A stretch of DNA of 25,723 bases from Candidatus Avimicrobium faecavium (GTDB lineage Bacteria; Bacillota; Clostridia; Oscillospirales; Ruminococcaceae), in assembly GCA_904419105.1 (NCBI GenBank), contig CAJFQR010000009.1, positions 1-25,723 of the forward strand. The letters are read 5' to 3'. Shown here one piece after another: positions 8,561 through 16,461 of the stretch; the stretch's first letter is position 1; each line of letters begins with the position of its first letter. The position numbers and the translations under genes were made by a program. The notes beneath the pieces are model-generated. The model saw nothing but the letters and a program-made list of their open reading frames with translations. It did no database searches and was not told the DNA's origin.

Positions 8561-9163
8561 TCAGCTGTTGTAGCGGTTCATGGCCTCCGCCAGATCCCCG
8601 GCGACAAAGAGCTCTGCGATGTCCTTCGCATGGGAACAGGCCTCGTCCAGGGCGGCGGCGTCCTCCTTTGGAAAACGGCCGAGCACCCAGGCAGCCAGGT
8701 CGTAGTCCGGATGGGGTTTCTGCCCGACGCCGAGCTTGACCCGGGCGAAATCGTCCCGGCCCAGCAGATAGATGATGCTCTTGAGCCCGTTGTGGCCTCC
8801 GGCGCTGCCCTTGCGGCGGATGCGCAGCCGCCCGGGGTCGAGGGAGATGTCGTCAACGAACACCAGCAGCCGCTCCACCGGGATCTTGTAGTATTCCAGC
8901 GCGTCCCGCACGCTCTCACCGGACAGGTTCATATAGGTCGAGGGCTTGAGCAGCAGCACCCGGTGCCCGCCGAGGGCGGCGGTGCCGGTGAGGCCCTTGA
9001 ACTGGATCCTCTTGAGCTCGCAGCCCAGCGCACCGGCCAGGGCGTCCACCGCCCGGAAGCCGGCGTTGTGCCGGGTGTTCTCATACTGCTGGCCGGGGTT
9101 GCCCAGGCCGACGATCAGGTACTCCGGCGCACCGCCGGCAGATGGTGTCTTTTTGAAAAACAT
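8561..9163 (-). CDS. pth: Peptidyl-tRNA hydrolase
   Basis: Pth releases peptides from prematurely dissociated peptidyl-tRNA and recycles the tRNA in the cytoplasm. The 200-residue protein shows the family signature GLGNPGQQYENTRHNAGF, with Asn22 and the catalytic His32. It also has KPSTYMNLSGE (73-83), FVDDISLDPG (102-111) with the catalytic-site Asp104/105, and GSAGGHNGLKSI (119-130) with Asn125. A 14-residue extension precedes the usual YLIVGLGNPG start, which may mean the true start is debatable; AAAGGGA lies about 12 bp before the ATG at 9163, with no better alternative. It is followed within 13 bp by the GNAT gene and then mfd. Confidence 0.96.
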   Translation of the reverse strand: MFFKKTPSAGGAPEYLIVGLGNPGQQYENTRHNAGFRAVDALAGALGCELKRIQFKGLTGTAALGGHRVLLLKPSTYMNLSGESVRDALEYYKIPVERLLVFVDDISLDPGRLRIRRKGSAGGHNGLKSIIYLLGRDDFARVKLGVGQKPHPDYDLAAWVLGRFPKEDAAALDEACSHAKDIAELFVAGDLAEAMNRYNS

Positions 9164-9200
9164 GGGTCAAATGGTCCCTTTCTGCGGATATCGGATGGGA

Positions 9201-9244
9201 CGCCGCAAGGGCGGGATAGGCACTTCCCTACCCCGCCTGCGGCG
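9201..9244 (-). repeat. Long imperfect hairpin between prs and pth
   Basis: On the minus-strand transcript an 18-bp stem forms (7 bp, a 2-nt bulge on one side, 6 bp, then 5 bp including one G-U) around the 6-nt loop GAAGTG. No T-tract follows, so it is not a standard intrinsic terminator. It fills about 40% of the 107-bp gap and could be an RNA processing, stability or partial termination element. Confidence 0.6.
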
Positions 9245-9270
9245 GCTGTATTTCGGGTTTTTGTCAGATC

Positions 9271-10230
9271 TCAGTTGAAGAGCGGGGAGACAGGCTGGTC
9301 CTCGTAGATGCGGCGGATGGCGTCGGCAAACAGCGGGGCCACCGGCAGCTGGATGATCTTTTTGCAGGAGGTGTCCTGCAGCGGGATGGTATCCAGCAGC
9401 ACCATTTCCTTGAAGACGCTCTCCTCGATGCGGCCGATAGCCGGACCGGAGAGGACGCCATGGGTGGCGCAGCCGTAGATCTCCTTGGCGCCGCCGCGCT
9501 CCTGCAGGGCCTTGGCGGCGTTGCAGATGGTGCCAGCGGTATCGATGATGTCGTCAACGATGATGCAGGTCTTATCCTTGACATCGCCGATGATGTGCAT
9601 GACCTCCGACACATTCGGACGGGGACGGCGTTTGTCGATGATGGCGATCGGCGCGCCGAGCCGGTCGGCAAACTTGCGGGCACGGGTCACCGAACCCAGG
9701 TCCGGGGAGACGACTACCAGGTCCTCCTTGTTGAAGTCCTTGAACTTCTCGATGAAGTAGGGTGCCAGCAGCGGCACGCCCTGCAGATGGTCCACCGGGA
9801 TATCGAAGAAGCCCTGGATCTGCGCGGCATGCAGGTCCATCGTCAGCACCCGGTCCACACCGGCGGCGGTGATCAGGTCAGCCACCAACTTGGCGGAGAT
9901 CGGGTCGCGGCTCTTGGCCTTGCGGTCCTGACGGGCGTAGCCGTAATAGGGCATCACCGCGGTGATGCGCCCGGCGCTGGCCCGCTTGAAGGCGTCCACC
10001 ATGATCAGCAGCTCCATCAGGTGGTCGTTGACCGGACTGCAGGTGGACTGGATCACGAACACATCGCTGCCGCGCACCGACTCGTTGATGCTGACGGCAA
10101 TCTCCCCATCGGAGAAGGTCTTGACCTCGGCGTCACCCAGCGGCAGGCCCAGCTCACGGGCGATCTGCTCGGCAACATGGGGCACGGAATTGGCAGCGAA
10201 AATTTTGATGTCCTTGCCGTGTAAATTCAT
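9271..10230 (-). CDS. prs: Ribose-phosphate pyrophosphokinase
   Basis: Prs makes PRPP from ribose 5-phosphate and ATP for purine, pyrimidine, NAD, histidine and tryptophan synthesis. The 319-residue length is typical of class I enzymes. Visible motifs are FSDGEIAVSINESVRG (39-54), the ATP-site segment YYGYARQDRKAKSRDPISAK, the catalytic and metal-site region RVLTMDLHAAQIQGFFDIPVD, VVSPDLGSVTRA, and the PRPP-binding loop IIVDDIIDTAGT. The ATG at 10230 is preceded by an AGGGAG ribosome binding site. It lies 81 bp after glmU, the common glmU-prs order of Bacillota, so the pair is probably one operon. Upp, encoded elsewhere in the window, uses the product. Confidence 0.98.
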   Translation of the reverse strand: MNLHGKDIKIFAANSVPHVAEQIARELGLPLGDAEVKTFSDGEIAVSINESVRGSDVFVIQSTCSPVNDHLMELLIMVDAFKRASAGRITAVMPYYGYARQDRKAKSRDPISAKLVADLITAAGVDRVLTMDLHAAQIQGFFDIPVDHLQGVPLLAPYFIEKFKDFNKEDLVVVSPDLGSVTRARKFADRLGAPIAIIDKRRPRPNVSEVMHIIGDVKDKTCIIVDDIIDTAGTICNAAKALQERGGAKEIYGCATHGVLSGPAIGRIEESVFKEMVLLDTIPLQDTSCKKIIQLPVAPLFADAIRRIYEDQPVSPLFN

Positions 10231-10311
10231 TTTTTCATTTCTCCCTCTTTTATATTCACCCCGGAGGGGCAGGCCCTCTGCCCTCGGGAATGATGCAAAA
10301 CCCTCTCCCGC

Positions 10312-11688
10312 CTACCGGCGGTATTTGCCGTGGACCTTCGCCCAGCCCTCCCGGTTTTTCTGCCGGGCCCGGCCGACGGCCAGTGCGTCCTCCGGCACAT
10401 CATCGGTGACGGTGGTGCCGGCGGCGATAATGCTCCCTGCGCCGGCGGACACCGGCGCGATAAAGTTGGTGTTGCAGCCGACAAAGGCCCGGTCGCCGAT
10501 GACGGTGCGCAGCTTTTCCTTGCCGTCATAGTTGGCGGTGACCACGCCGCAGCCGATGTTCACCTCCCGGCCCACATCGCTGTCCCCGAGATAGGTCAGA
10601 TGGGCGGCGCTGCTGCCCTCGCCGATGGTGGAGTTCTTCACCTCGACAAAGTTGCCGATCTTGGCCCGATCTCCGATGACGGTACCGGGCCGCAGCCGGG
10701 CGTAGGGCCCGATGCGGGCCCCGCTGCCGATGGCCGCCCCCTCGCCGGTGGACTGGGCTACCTCCGCCCCGTCCCCGACAGTGACCGAGGTGAGCACCGA
10801 GTAGGGCCCGACGGTGCAGCCCTCCCCGATGGCACAGCCCCGCAGGATACAGCCGGGCAGCACGGTGGTGTCCCGGCCGATGACGGTATCCGGGTCGATG
10901 ACCACCGTCTCCGGGAAGGGGATGTTCACCCCGGCGTCCAGATGCCGGGCAAGCACCCGGCGGCGGGCGGTTTCGTTGAGCACCGCCAGTTCGCCCCGGC
11001 TGTTCGCCCCGAGGATCACATCGGGGCTCATCGCCCGGTAGATGCCTGTCGGGCGCCCTTCGGCCACGGCGATGCCCACCGTATCGGTCAGATAATATTC
11101 GCCCTGGGCGTTGTCGGTGCCGAGCTTGCCCAGCGCATCGAGGAGGAAGTCCACCTCGAACCAGTACACCCCGGAGTTCACCTCCTGGACGAGCCGGGTC
11201 TTTTCATCGGCGTCCCGTTCCTCGACGATAGCCGAGAGCCCATCCTGCTCGTTGCGGATGATGCGCCCATAGCCGAAGGGCTCCTCCAGCCGTGCGGTGA
11301 CCACCGTCAGGTCGTTGCCCTCCTTTCGGTGCTCCGCCAGCGCCTGACGGATGGTCTCCCCGTCGACGAACGGGGCGTCCCCGTTGAGCACCAGCACCGA
11401 GCCGCCCCGGTGGGCCTCAAGGTAGTCGGCGGCCATCATCACCGCGTGCCCGGTGCCCAGCTTGTTCGCCTGGACGGCGGTGGCGCAGTCCTTTGGCAGC
11501 ACCGCCAGAACCTCATCGGCATCGGGGGCTACCACCGCGCAGACATCGTCGATGCCCGCTGCAGCGATGCTGTCCGTCACCCAGCGCAGCATCGGCTTGA
11601 AGAGCACCTCACACAGCACCTTGGGATGGCGGGATTTCATGCGCTTGCCATCACCTGCGGCGAGCACAAGCGCGCAGATCGTATCCAT
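10312..11688 (-). CDS. glmU: Bifunctional GlmU: N-acetylglucosamine-1-P uridyltransferase / glucosamine-1-P acetyltransferase
   Basis: GlmU makes UDP-GlcNAc, the precursor of peptidoglycan and wall polymers. The start at 11688 (MDTICALVLAAGDGKRMKS) was chosen because GGAGG lies about 9 bp upstream and the resulting 458 residues match the family; an upstream ATG at 11742 would add 18 unlikely residues. The N-terminal uridyltransferase domain carries LAAGDGKRMKSRHPKVL (9-25), LGTGHAVM and VLNGDAPFVDG. The C-terminal left-handed beta-helix has hexapeptide repeats (TVIGRDTTVLPG, AIGSGARIGPYARLRPG) and the acetyltransferase segment HLTYLGDSDVGREVNIGCG, with NYDGKEK and the later NTNFIAPV. It has a strong promoter of its own and is followed by prs. 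Confidence 0.97.
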   Translation of the reverse strand: MDTICALVLAAGDGKRMKSRHPKVLCEVLFKPMLRWVTDSIAAAGIDDVCAVVAPDADEVLAVLPKDCATAVQANKLGTGHAVMMAADYLEAHRGGSVLVLNGDAPFVDGETIRQALAEHRKEGNDLTVVTARLEEPFGYGRIIRNEQDGLSAIVEERDADEKTRLVQEVNSGVYWFEVDFLLDALGKLGTDNAQGEYYLTDTVGIAVAEGRPTGIYRAMSPDVILGANSRGELAVLNETARRRVLARHLDAGVNIPFPETVVIDPDTVIGRDTTVLPGCILRGCAIGEGCTVGPYSVLTSVTVGDGAEVAQSTGEGAAIGSGARIGPYARLRPGTVIGDRAKIGNFVEVKNSTIGEGSSAAHLTYLGDSDVGREVNIGCGVVTANYDGKEKLRTVIGDRAFVGCNTNFIAPVSAGAGSIIAAGTTVTDDVPEDALAVGRARQKNREGWAKVHGKYRR

Positions 11689-11756
11689 ATCGTTACACCT
11701 CCAAAGCGAGTATATGAAGCAGCCCTTCATTTGAACCCGCACAGGCCTCCCATTCT

Positions 11757-11785
11757 ATTATCGCAACAAGAGAGGATTTTTGCAA
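11757..11785 (-). promoter_or_regulatory. Promoter of glmU
   Basis: On the minus strand, TTGCAA (11785-11780) and GATAAT (11762-11757) are separated by 17 bp in the 137-bp gap between the rodA-like gene and glmU. The expected transcript start is near 11750, giving a leader of about 60 nt. Confidence 0.7.
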
Positions 11786-11825
11786 GGGGGAAGGCCCCAC
11801 AGTGGAAAATTTTCATCGCCGTGCC

Positions 11826-12947
11826 TCACAGCGTAAAGAGCTTTTTGCTGTTGTGCATCGCCACGCTCACCGCCAGCCCGACCCCCAGGTAGGTGGCCAC
11901 CACCGAGGTGCCGCCGCCGGAGAAGAGCGGCAGCGTGACGCCGATCACCGGCAGTACGCTCAGGCACATCCCCACATTGACCACCGTCTGGGAGGCGATC
12001 ATCGTGAACACGCCGACGCAGATGTACCGCCCGAGGGAGTCCTTGGCCCGGTTGCCCACCCGCAGGATGCGCAGGCAGAGCGCCGCCAGCAGCCCGAGCA
12101 CCGCCAGGCACCCGAGGAAACCCAGCGCCTCCCCGATGAAGGAGAAGATGAAGTCGTTGTACATCTCCGGCACATACTGGTGGTTACCGGAGAAGATGCC
12201 CTTGCCCCAGAGCTTGCCGCTGCCCAGGGCGATGCGCCCGTATCGCTGCTGGTAGCCGCCGCCGGACGGGTCCAGCTCCGGGTTGAAGAGGGTGATGAAG
12301 CGCATCCGCTTGTCCTCGTCGAGGAAGCCGTACCAGATCACCGGCAGCGCCGCCACCGCCGCTCCGCCGGCGGCGAGGATATACTTCCAGCCGATGCCGG
12401 CGGCGAACAGCATCCCGCAGCCGATGCACAAAAAGATCAGCGCCGAGCCGTCGTCCCCCTGCAGCATGATGAGCACCGTTGGCAGTGCCATGTGGCAGAG
12501 CACCGGCACCAGCACCTCCGGCTGGTTCAGCGAACCCTCCACCTTCTGCAGATGACTGGCAAAGGTGATGATAAAGGAGAGCTTGAGCAGCTCCGACGGC
12601 TGGAAGGTGAGCCCGATGAACGGGATCTCGATCCAGGCCATATCGTCCGCCCGGCCGACACCGAGGATAAAGGTGAGCAGCACCAGCCCGTAGGTCAGCG
12701 GTACATGCAGCCGCCACAGGTCGGCCATCGTCTGGTAGTCCACTCGGGAGAGGAGGAACATCGCCCCGCAGCCGAGCCCGATGGCGATGCACTGGACGAT
12801 GGGCCGGGAGAGATTGACATAGCCCGAATTCCAGATGCCCAGCAGCAGCACCACGCTCATCGCCGAGGCGGTGAGGCACAGCCCCCATATCACCTTGTCC
12901 GTCTGCCGGAAGTACCGGACCACCATATTCCAGATGCTCTTCATCAT
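11826..12947 (-). CDS. rodA: SEDS-family peptidoglycan glycosyltransferase, RodA-like
   Basis: SEDS proteins polymerise glycan strands of peptidoglycan from lipid II in the membrane together with a class B PBP. The 373-residue protein is rich in hydrophobic segments, consistent with about ten membrane helices. It contains LTFQPSELLKLSFI (141-154), GDDGSALIFLCIG, and the loop SGGGYQQRYGRIALGSGKLWGKG. It also has PEMYNDFIFSFIGEALGFLG, whose Asp matches the proposed catalytic aspartate of RodA/FtsW, and TLPLFSGGGTS near the end. Length and GVTLPLFSGGGTS favour RodA over FtsW, but SpoVE or FtsW is not excluded. The start has only a weak GGGGA site; the next codon is also ATG (12944). A promoter lies close upstream. 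Confidence 0.88.
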   Translation of the reverse strand: MMKSIWNMVVRYFRQTDKVIWGLCLTASAMSVVLLLGIWNSGYVNLSRPIVQCIAIGLGCGAMFLLSRVDYQTMADLWRLHVPLTYGLVLLTFILGVGRADDMAWIEIPFIGLTFQPSELLKLSFIITFASHLQKVEGSLNQPEVLVPVLCHMALPTVLIMLQGDDGSALIFLCIGCGMLFAAGIGWKYILAAGGAAVAALPVIWYGFLDEDKRMRFITLFNPELDPSGGGYQQRYGRIALGSGKLWGKGIFSGNHQYVPEMYNDFIFSFIGEALGFLGCLAVLGLLAALCLRILRVGNRAKDSLGRYICVGVFTMIASQTVVNVGMCLSVLPVIGVTLPLFSGGGTSVVATYLGVGLAVSVAMHNSKKLFTL

Positions 12948-12983
12948 GCGCTCGGTTCCCCATCTTTAAAAACTCTGTTCTCT

Positions 12984-13012
12984 ATTATAAGCCACCCGGC
13001 CCGGCGGCGCAA
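12984..13012 (-). promoter_or_regulatory. Promoter of the rodA-like gene
   Basis: On the minus strand, TTGCGC (13012-13007) and a perfect TATAAT (12989-12984) are separated by 17 bp. The predicted start near 12977 gives a leader of only about 30 nt. The same pair TTGCGC/TATAAT with 17 bp is found before upp. Confidence 0.7.
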
Positions 13013-13021
13013 CCCGCCGGG
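13000..13021. repeat. GC-rich inverted repeat over the rodA-like -35 box
   Basis: The 8-bp arms CCCGGCGG (13000-13007) and CCGCCGGG (13014-13021) are perfect and flank a 6-bp spacer. They enclose or overlap the -35 element of the rodA-like promoter. In GC-rich DNA this could arise by chance. Confidence 0.4.
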
Positions 13022-13059
13022 GGCAATGTTCACAGTTTCGATACACGCTGCGGTATTTT

Positions 13060-13077
13060 TCCCGGGAGCGCCCGGGA
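13060..13077. repeat. GC-rich inverted repeat upstream of the fhs promoter
   Basis: The 7-bp arms TCCCGGG and CCCGGGA flank AGCG and end 4 bp before the fhs -35 box. The position suits a regulator site, but the sequence alone does not show function. Confidence 0.4.
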
Positions 13078-13081
13078 GACC

Positions 13082-13109
13082 TTGCCAGTCCCCCGAATCG
13101 TGGTATAAT
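13082..13109 (+). promoter_or_regulatory. Promoter of the fhs-tsaE-tsaB-rpiB unit
   Basis: TTGCCA (13082-13087) and a perfect TATAAT (13104-13109) are separated by 16 bp. The expected transcript start is near 13116, giving a leader of about 80 nt. Confidence 0.72.
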
Positions 13110-13123
13110 AAAAGAATAAGGTC

Positions 13124-13147
13124 TGCCTTTTTTCGGAAGGCATTTTT
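13124..13147 (+). promoter_or_regulatory. Terminator-like hairpin in the fhs leader
   Basis: TGCCTT (13124-13129) pairs with AAGGCA (13137-13142) across a 7-nt loop and is followed directly by TTTTT. It starts only about 8 nt after the predicted transcript start. It may be a weak attenuator, a 5' stabilising hairpin, or a barrier to upstream transcription. Confidence 0.45.
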
Positions 13148-13195
13148 ACTGCCCCAAGCCATACACCCACCCACTTACAAGGAGGTCACTAAAAC

Positions 13196-14863
13196 ATGCT
13201 AACCGATATCGAGATCGCCTCCCAGGCATCGATGCTCCCGATCACCGAAGTCGCCGCCGGACTTGGCGTCTGCGCCGACGAGCTGGAACCCTATGGCCGG
13301 TACAAGGCCAAATTCTCCGAGGAGGTCTTCTCCCGCCTGGCAGATGTCCCCGACGGCAAGCTGATCCTGGTCACCGCCATCAACCCCACTCCCGCCGGTG
13401 AGGGCAAGACCACCACCACCGTCGGCCTCGGCGAGGCCATGCCCCGCATCGGGAAGAAGGCGGTCATCGCACTGCGGGAGCCGTCCCTTGGGCCGGTGTT
13501 CGGCGTCAAGGGCGGCGCCGCCGGCGGCGGCTACTCTCAGGTGGTGCCGATGGAGGACATCAACCTGCACTTCACCGGGGACATGCACGCCATCACCGCT
13601 GCCAACAACCTGCTCTGTGCTCTGATCGACAACCACATCCAGCAGGGCAACGCTCTGGGCATCGACCCCCGGCGTATCCTCTTCAAGCGCTGTCTGGACA
13701 TGAACGACCGGGCGCTGCGCCACACGGTCATCGGTCTCGGCGGCAAGGCGAACGGCACCCCCAGAGAAGACGGCTTCCAGATCACTGTGGCCAGCGAGGT
13801 CATGGCGATCCTCTGCCTGGCGGCGGACCTGGGGGATCTCAAACGCCGCCTGGGGGAGATCCTGGTGGCCTACACCTATGCCGGTGAGCCGGTGTACTGC
13901 CGGGACCTGTCCGCTGAAGGGGCGATGACCGCCCTGCTCAAGGACGCCATCAAGCCCAACCTGGTGCAGACGCTGGAGAATACCCCGGCGCTGATGCACG
14001 GCGGCCCCTTTGCCAACATCGCCCACGGCTGCAACTCGGTGCGGGCCACCAAGCTGGCCCTCAAGCTGGCTGACTACTGCATCACCGAGGCGGGCTTCGG
14101 TTCGGACCTCGGCGCCGAGAAATTCATGGACATCAAGTGCCGCATGGCCGGCCTGACCCCGTCGGCGGTGGTGCTGGTAGCTACCATCCGGGCTCTGAAG
14201 TACAACGGCGGCGTGCCCAAGGCAGAGCTCTCGGCGGAGAACACCGCCGCCCTGGAAAAGGGCCTGCCCAACCTGGAAAAGCACATCGAAAACATGAAAA
14301 AGTTCGGTGTGCCGGTGGTGGTGGCCATCAACCGCTTCGCCACCGACACCGATGCGGAGATCGCCGTCCTCGCCGGGAAGATGGAGGCTCTCGGCGTGCC
14401 CTTCTCCCTCTGCGAGCACTTCGCCAAGGGAGGCGAGGGTGCGGTCGACCTGGCGGAAAAGGTCGTCGCCGCCTGCGAGGAGCCCTCTCACTTCCACCCG
14501 ATCTATGAGCTGGACCAGCCCATCGAGGCCAAGATCGAGACCATCGCACGGGAGATCTACGGAGCCGACGGGGTCGAGTACACCGCCGCCGCCAAAAAGG
14601 CCATCAAGGACATCACCGCCCTGGGCAAGGGAGATCTGCCCATCTGCATGGCCAAGACCCAGTACTCCCTCTCGGACAACCAGAAGCTGCTCGGGCGCCC
14701 CACAGGCTTTGTGATCCATGTTGGGGAGGTGCGCCTGTCCGCCGGCGCCGGGTTCATCGTGGTACAGACCGGCGACATCATGACCATGCCCGGCCTGCCC
14801 AAGGTGCCCGCCGCCAACAACATCGACATCGACGAGTCCGGCCGCATCACCGGCCTCTTCTGA
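13196..14863 (+). CDS. fhs: Formate-tetrahydrofolate ligase
   Basis: Fhs (10-formyl-THF synthetase) joins formate to tetrahydrofolate using ATP, feeding purine and formyl-methionine synthesis or acetogenic one-carbon flow. The 555-residue length is standard. The nucleotide-binding loop TPAGEGKTT is at 65-73, followed by TTVGLGEAM. Further family sequence includes LREPSLGPVFGVKGGAAGGGYSQV, FTGDMHAITAANNLLCALIDNHI and EAGFGSDLGAEKFMDIKCR. AAGGAGG lies about 11 bp before the ATG. The gene leads an apparent operon with tsaE (19-bp gap). With pflB in the same window, the organism can both make and assimilate formate; whether it has a full Wood-Ljungdahl branch cannot be seen here. Confidence 0.98.
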   Translation: MLTDIEIASQASMLPITEVAAGLGVCADELEPYGRYKAKFSEEVFSRLADVPDGKLILVTAINPTPAGEGKTTTTVGLGEAMPRIGKKAVIALREPSLGPVFGVKGGAAGGGYSQVVPMEDINLHFTGDMHAITAANNLLCALIDNHIQQGNALGIDPRRILFKRCLDMNDRALRHTVIGLGGKANGTPREDGFQITVASEVMAILCLAADLGDLKRRLGEILVAYTYAGEPVYCRDLSAEGAMTALLKDAIKPNLVQTLENTPALMHGGPFANIAHGCNSVRATKLALKLADYCITEAGFGSDLGAEKFMDIKCRMAGLTPSAVVLVATIRALKYNGGVPKAELSAENTAALEKGLPNLEKHIENMKKFGVPVVVAINRFATDTDAEIAVLAGKMEALGVPFSLCEHFAKGGEGAVDLAEKVVAACEEPSHFHPIYELDQPIEAKIETIAREIYGADGVEYTAAAKKAIKDITALGKGDLPICMAKTQYSLSDNQKLLGRPTGFVIHVGEVRLSAGAGFIVVQTGDIMTMPGLPKVPAANNIDIDESGRITGLF

Positions 14864-14882
14864 GAAAAAGGAGGAACACCGT

Positions 14883-15314
14883 TTGCAGAGATTCACCACC
14901 GCCTCACCGGCGGAGACCGAAGCCCTCGGCGAGCGCCTGGGCCGTGCCCTCCGGGGCGGCGAGGTGCTGGCCTACCGGGGCGGCCTTGGCATGGGCAAGA
15001 CCTGCTTCACCCGCGGGCTGGCCCGGGGCCTCGGTATCGACCCGGCGGAGGTCTCCAGCCCCACCTTTGCCTTGGTCAACGAGTATCGGGGCGGGCGGCT
15101 GCCGCTGTTCCACTTTGATATGTACCGGGTGGAGAGCTTCGATGGCCTCTACTCCACCGGCTTTTTCGACTACCTGGATCTCGGCGGCGTACTGGCCGTT
15201 GAGTGGAGCGAAAACATCGACGGTGCCCTGCCGCCGGAGGCCATCTGCATCACCTTTGACCGGCCGGACGAGACCCACCGGTCCATCACCATCGAAAGGG
15301 GGCCCGCACTGTGA
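14883..15314 (+). CDS. tsaE: tRNA threonylcarbamoyladenosine biosynthesis ATPase TsaE
   Basis: TsaE is the ATPase that drives cycles of the TsaB-TsaD complex forming t6A at position 37 of ANN-decoding tRNAs. The 143-residue protein has the Walker A loop GGLGMGKT (33-40), then SSPTFALVNEY and FHFDMYRV, and the C-terminal VEWSENID motif of the family. The start is TTG at 14883, supported by AAGGAGG 8 bp upstream and by the family N-terminus (MQRFTTASPAETEALGERL); no nearby ATG fits. It follows fhs by 19 bp and its stop overlaps the tsaB start (GTGA), which suggests translational coupling. Confidence 0.95.
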   Translation: MQRFTTASPAETEALGERLGRALRGGEVLAYRGGLGMGKTCFTRGLARGLGIDPAEVSSPTFALVNEYRGGRLPLFHFDMYRVESFDGLYSTGFFDYLDLGGVLAVEWSENIDGALPPEAICITFDRPDETHRSITIERGPAL

Positions 15315-16018
15315 AGCTCCTCATTCTGGATACCTCATCAAAGGCGGCCTCCGCCGCCCTGTGGGAGGACGGCGTCCTCCGGGGGGAGGCCTATCAGAAC
15401 ACCGGTCACACCCACTCTGCCACCAGCCTGCCGATGGCCGAGCAGCTGCTGGCCGGCTGCGGCTGGAGCCTTTCGGAGGTGGACGGCTTCGCCGTCACCG
15501 CCGGGCCCGGTTCCTTCACCGGGCTGCGCATCGGGCTGGCTTCGGTCAAGGGCATGGCCTTCGCACTGGATAAGCCCTGCGTGCCTCTCTCGACCCTCGA
15601 AGGGCTGGCCTATAACCTGTCCGGCTGGCCGGGACTGATCTGCCCGGTGATGGACGCCCGGGTGGGCCAGGTGTACACTGCACTGTTCCGCTGGGACGGC
15701 GGGGCGATGCACCGGCTGATGGAGGATGCGGCCATCCCCGCCGAGGAGCTGCTCACCGCCCTGGCCGCCTACGGCGAGCCGGTGACGCTGGTGGGCGATG
15801 GCGCGCTGCTCAGCGCCGAGCGCTTCGCCGGGCGGCTCCCGGGGCTTGCGGTCGCACCGGAGCACCTGCGCAACCAGCGGGCCGGGGCAATGGCACCGCT
15901 GGCGGCCCGCCTCTTTGCCGAGGGGCAAACCGTCCCCGCCGGGGACCTTGTCCCCCGCTATCTGCGCCTCCCGCAGGCCGAGCGGGAGCTCAAACTCAAA
16001 CAACAGAAAGGCGAGTGA
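15311..16018 (+). CDS. tsaB: tRNA threonylcarbamoyladenosine biosynthesis protein TsaB
   Basis: TsaB is the inactive TsaD paralogue that forms the scaffold of the t6A-synthesising complex. The 235-residue protein starts MKLLILDTSSKAASAALWEDG and has THSATSLPMAEQLL and the conserved GPGSFTGLRIGLASVKGMA, followed by the PVMDARVGQVY segment. All match TsaB. The GTG start at 15311 overlaps the tsaE stop by 4 bp. The partner tsaD and the often-linked rimI are not in this cluster; rpiB follows instead. Confidence 0.95.
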   Translation: MKLLILDTSSKAASAALWEDGVLRGEAYQNTGHTHSATSLPMAEQLLAGCGWSLSEVDGFAVTAGPGSFTGLRIGLASVKGMAFALDKPCVPLSTLEGLAYNLSGWPGLICPVMDARVGQVYTALFRWDGGAMHRLMEDAAIPAEELLTALAAYGEPVTLVGDGALLSAERFAGRLPGLAVAPEHLRNQRAGAMAPLAARLFAEGQTVPAGDLVPRYLRLPQAERELKLKQQKGE

Positions 16019-16023
16019 TCCCA

Positions 16024-16461
16024 ATGAAATTGGCTCTTGGCTGTGACCACGGCGGTTACCTGCTCAAAGAGGAAGTCAAAAAGCATCTGGACGAAAGGGG
16101 AATCCCCTACGAGGACTTCGGCTGCCACTCCACCGAGTCCTGCGACTACCCCGATATGGCAGATGCCCCCTGCAGGGCGGTAACCGACGGCGACTGTGAC
16201 TTTGCGCTGCTGTTCTGCGGCACCGGCATCGGCATCTCCATCGCCGCCAACAAGCACAAGGGCATCCGGGCGGCCTGCTGCTCCGACTGCTTCAGCGCCC
16301 GGGCCACCCGGATGCACAACGATGCCAATGCCCTCTGCATGGGCGGCCGGGTGGTGGGCCCCGGGCTGGCCTGCCAGATGGTGGACGAGTTCCTCGCCGC
16401 CGAGTTTGAAGGCGGCCGCCATCAGCGCCGGGTGGACAAGCTCACCGCACTGGAGGGCTGA
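16024..16461 (+). CDS. rpiB: Ribose 5-phosphate isomerase B
   Basis: RpiB interconverts ribulose 5-phosphate and ribose 5-phosphate in the pentose phosphate pathway, feeding PRPP synthesis. The 145-residue protein has the family N-terminus MKLALGCDHGGY, the catalytic Cys65 in FCGTGIGISIAANK, and the segment ARATRMHNDANALCMGGRVVG. The ATG at 16024 gives the usual MKxAxGCDHG start; an in-frame GTG at 16015 overlapping the tsaB stop is the alternative. Galactose-6-phosphate isomerase LacB and sugar-phosphate isomerases of the same family are less likely, because no sugar operon is adjacent. It appears to be the fourth gene of the fhs unit. Confidence 0.92.
   Translation: MKLALGCDHGGYLLKEEVKKHLDERGIPYEDFGCHSTESCDYPDMADAPCRAVTDGDCDFALLFCGTGIGISIAANKHKGIRAACCSDCFSARATRMHNDANALCMGGRVVGPGLACQMVDEFLAAEFEGGRHQRRVDKLTALEG

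Noticed and set aside
5050..8739. Two long plus-strand frames (5050-6657 and 6949-8739)
   Set aside because: Both lie antisense to mfd and its neighbours, have shadow composition and lack good starts. Mfd is intact on the other strand.
10231..10311. Terminator between glmU and prs
   Set aside because: A GGGCAG/CTGCCC hairpin is present but no T-tract follows, so read-through from glmU to prs is more likely.
13199..14899. Minus-strand frame of 566 codons
   Set aside because: Antisense of fhs; Gly/His/Val-rich shadow typical of GC-rich genes.
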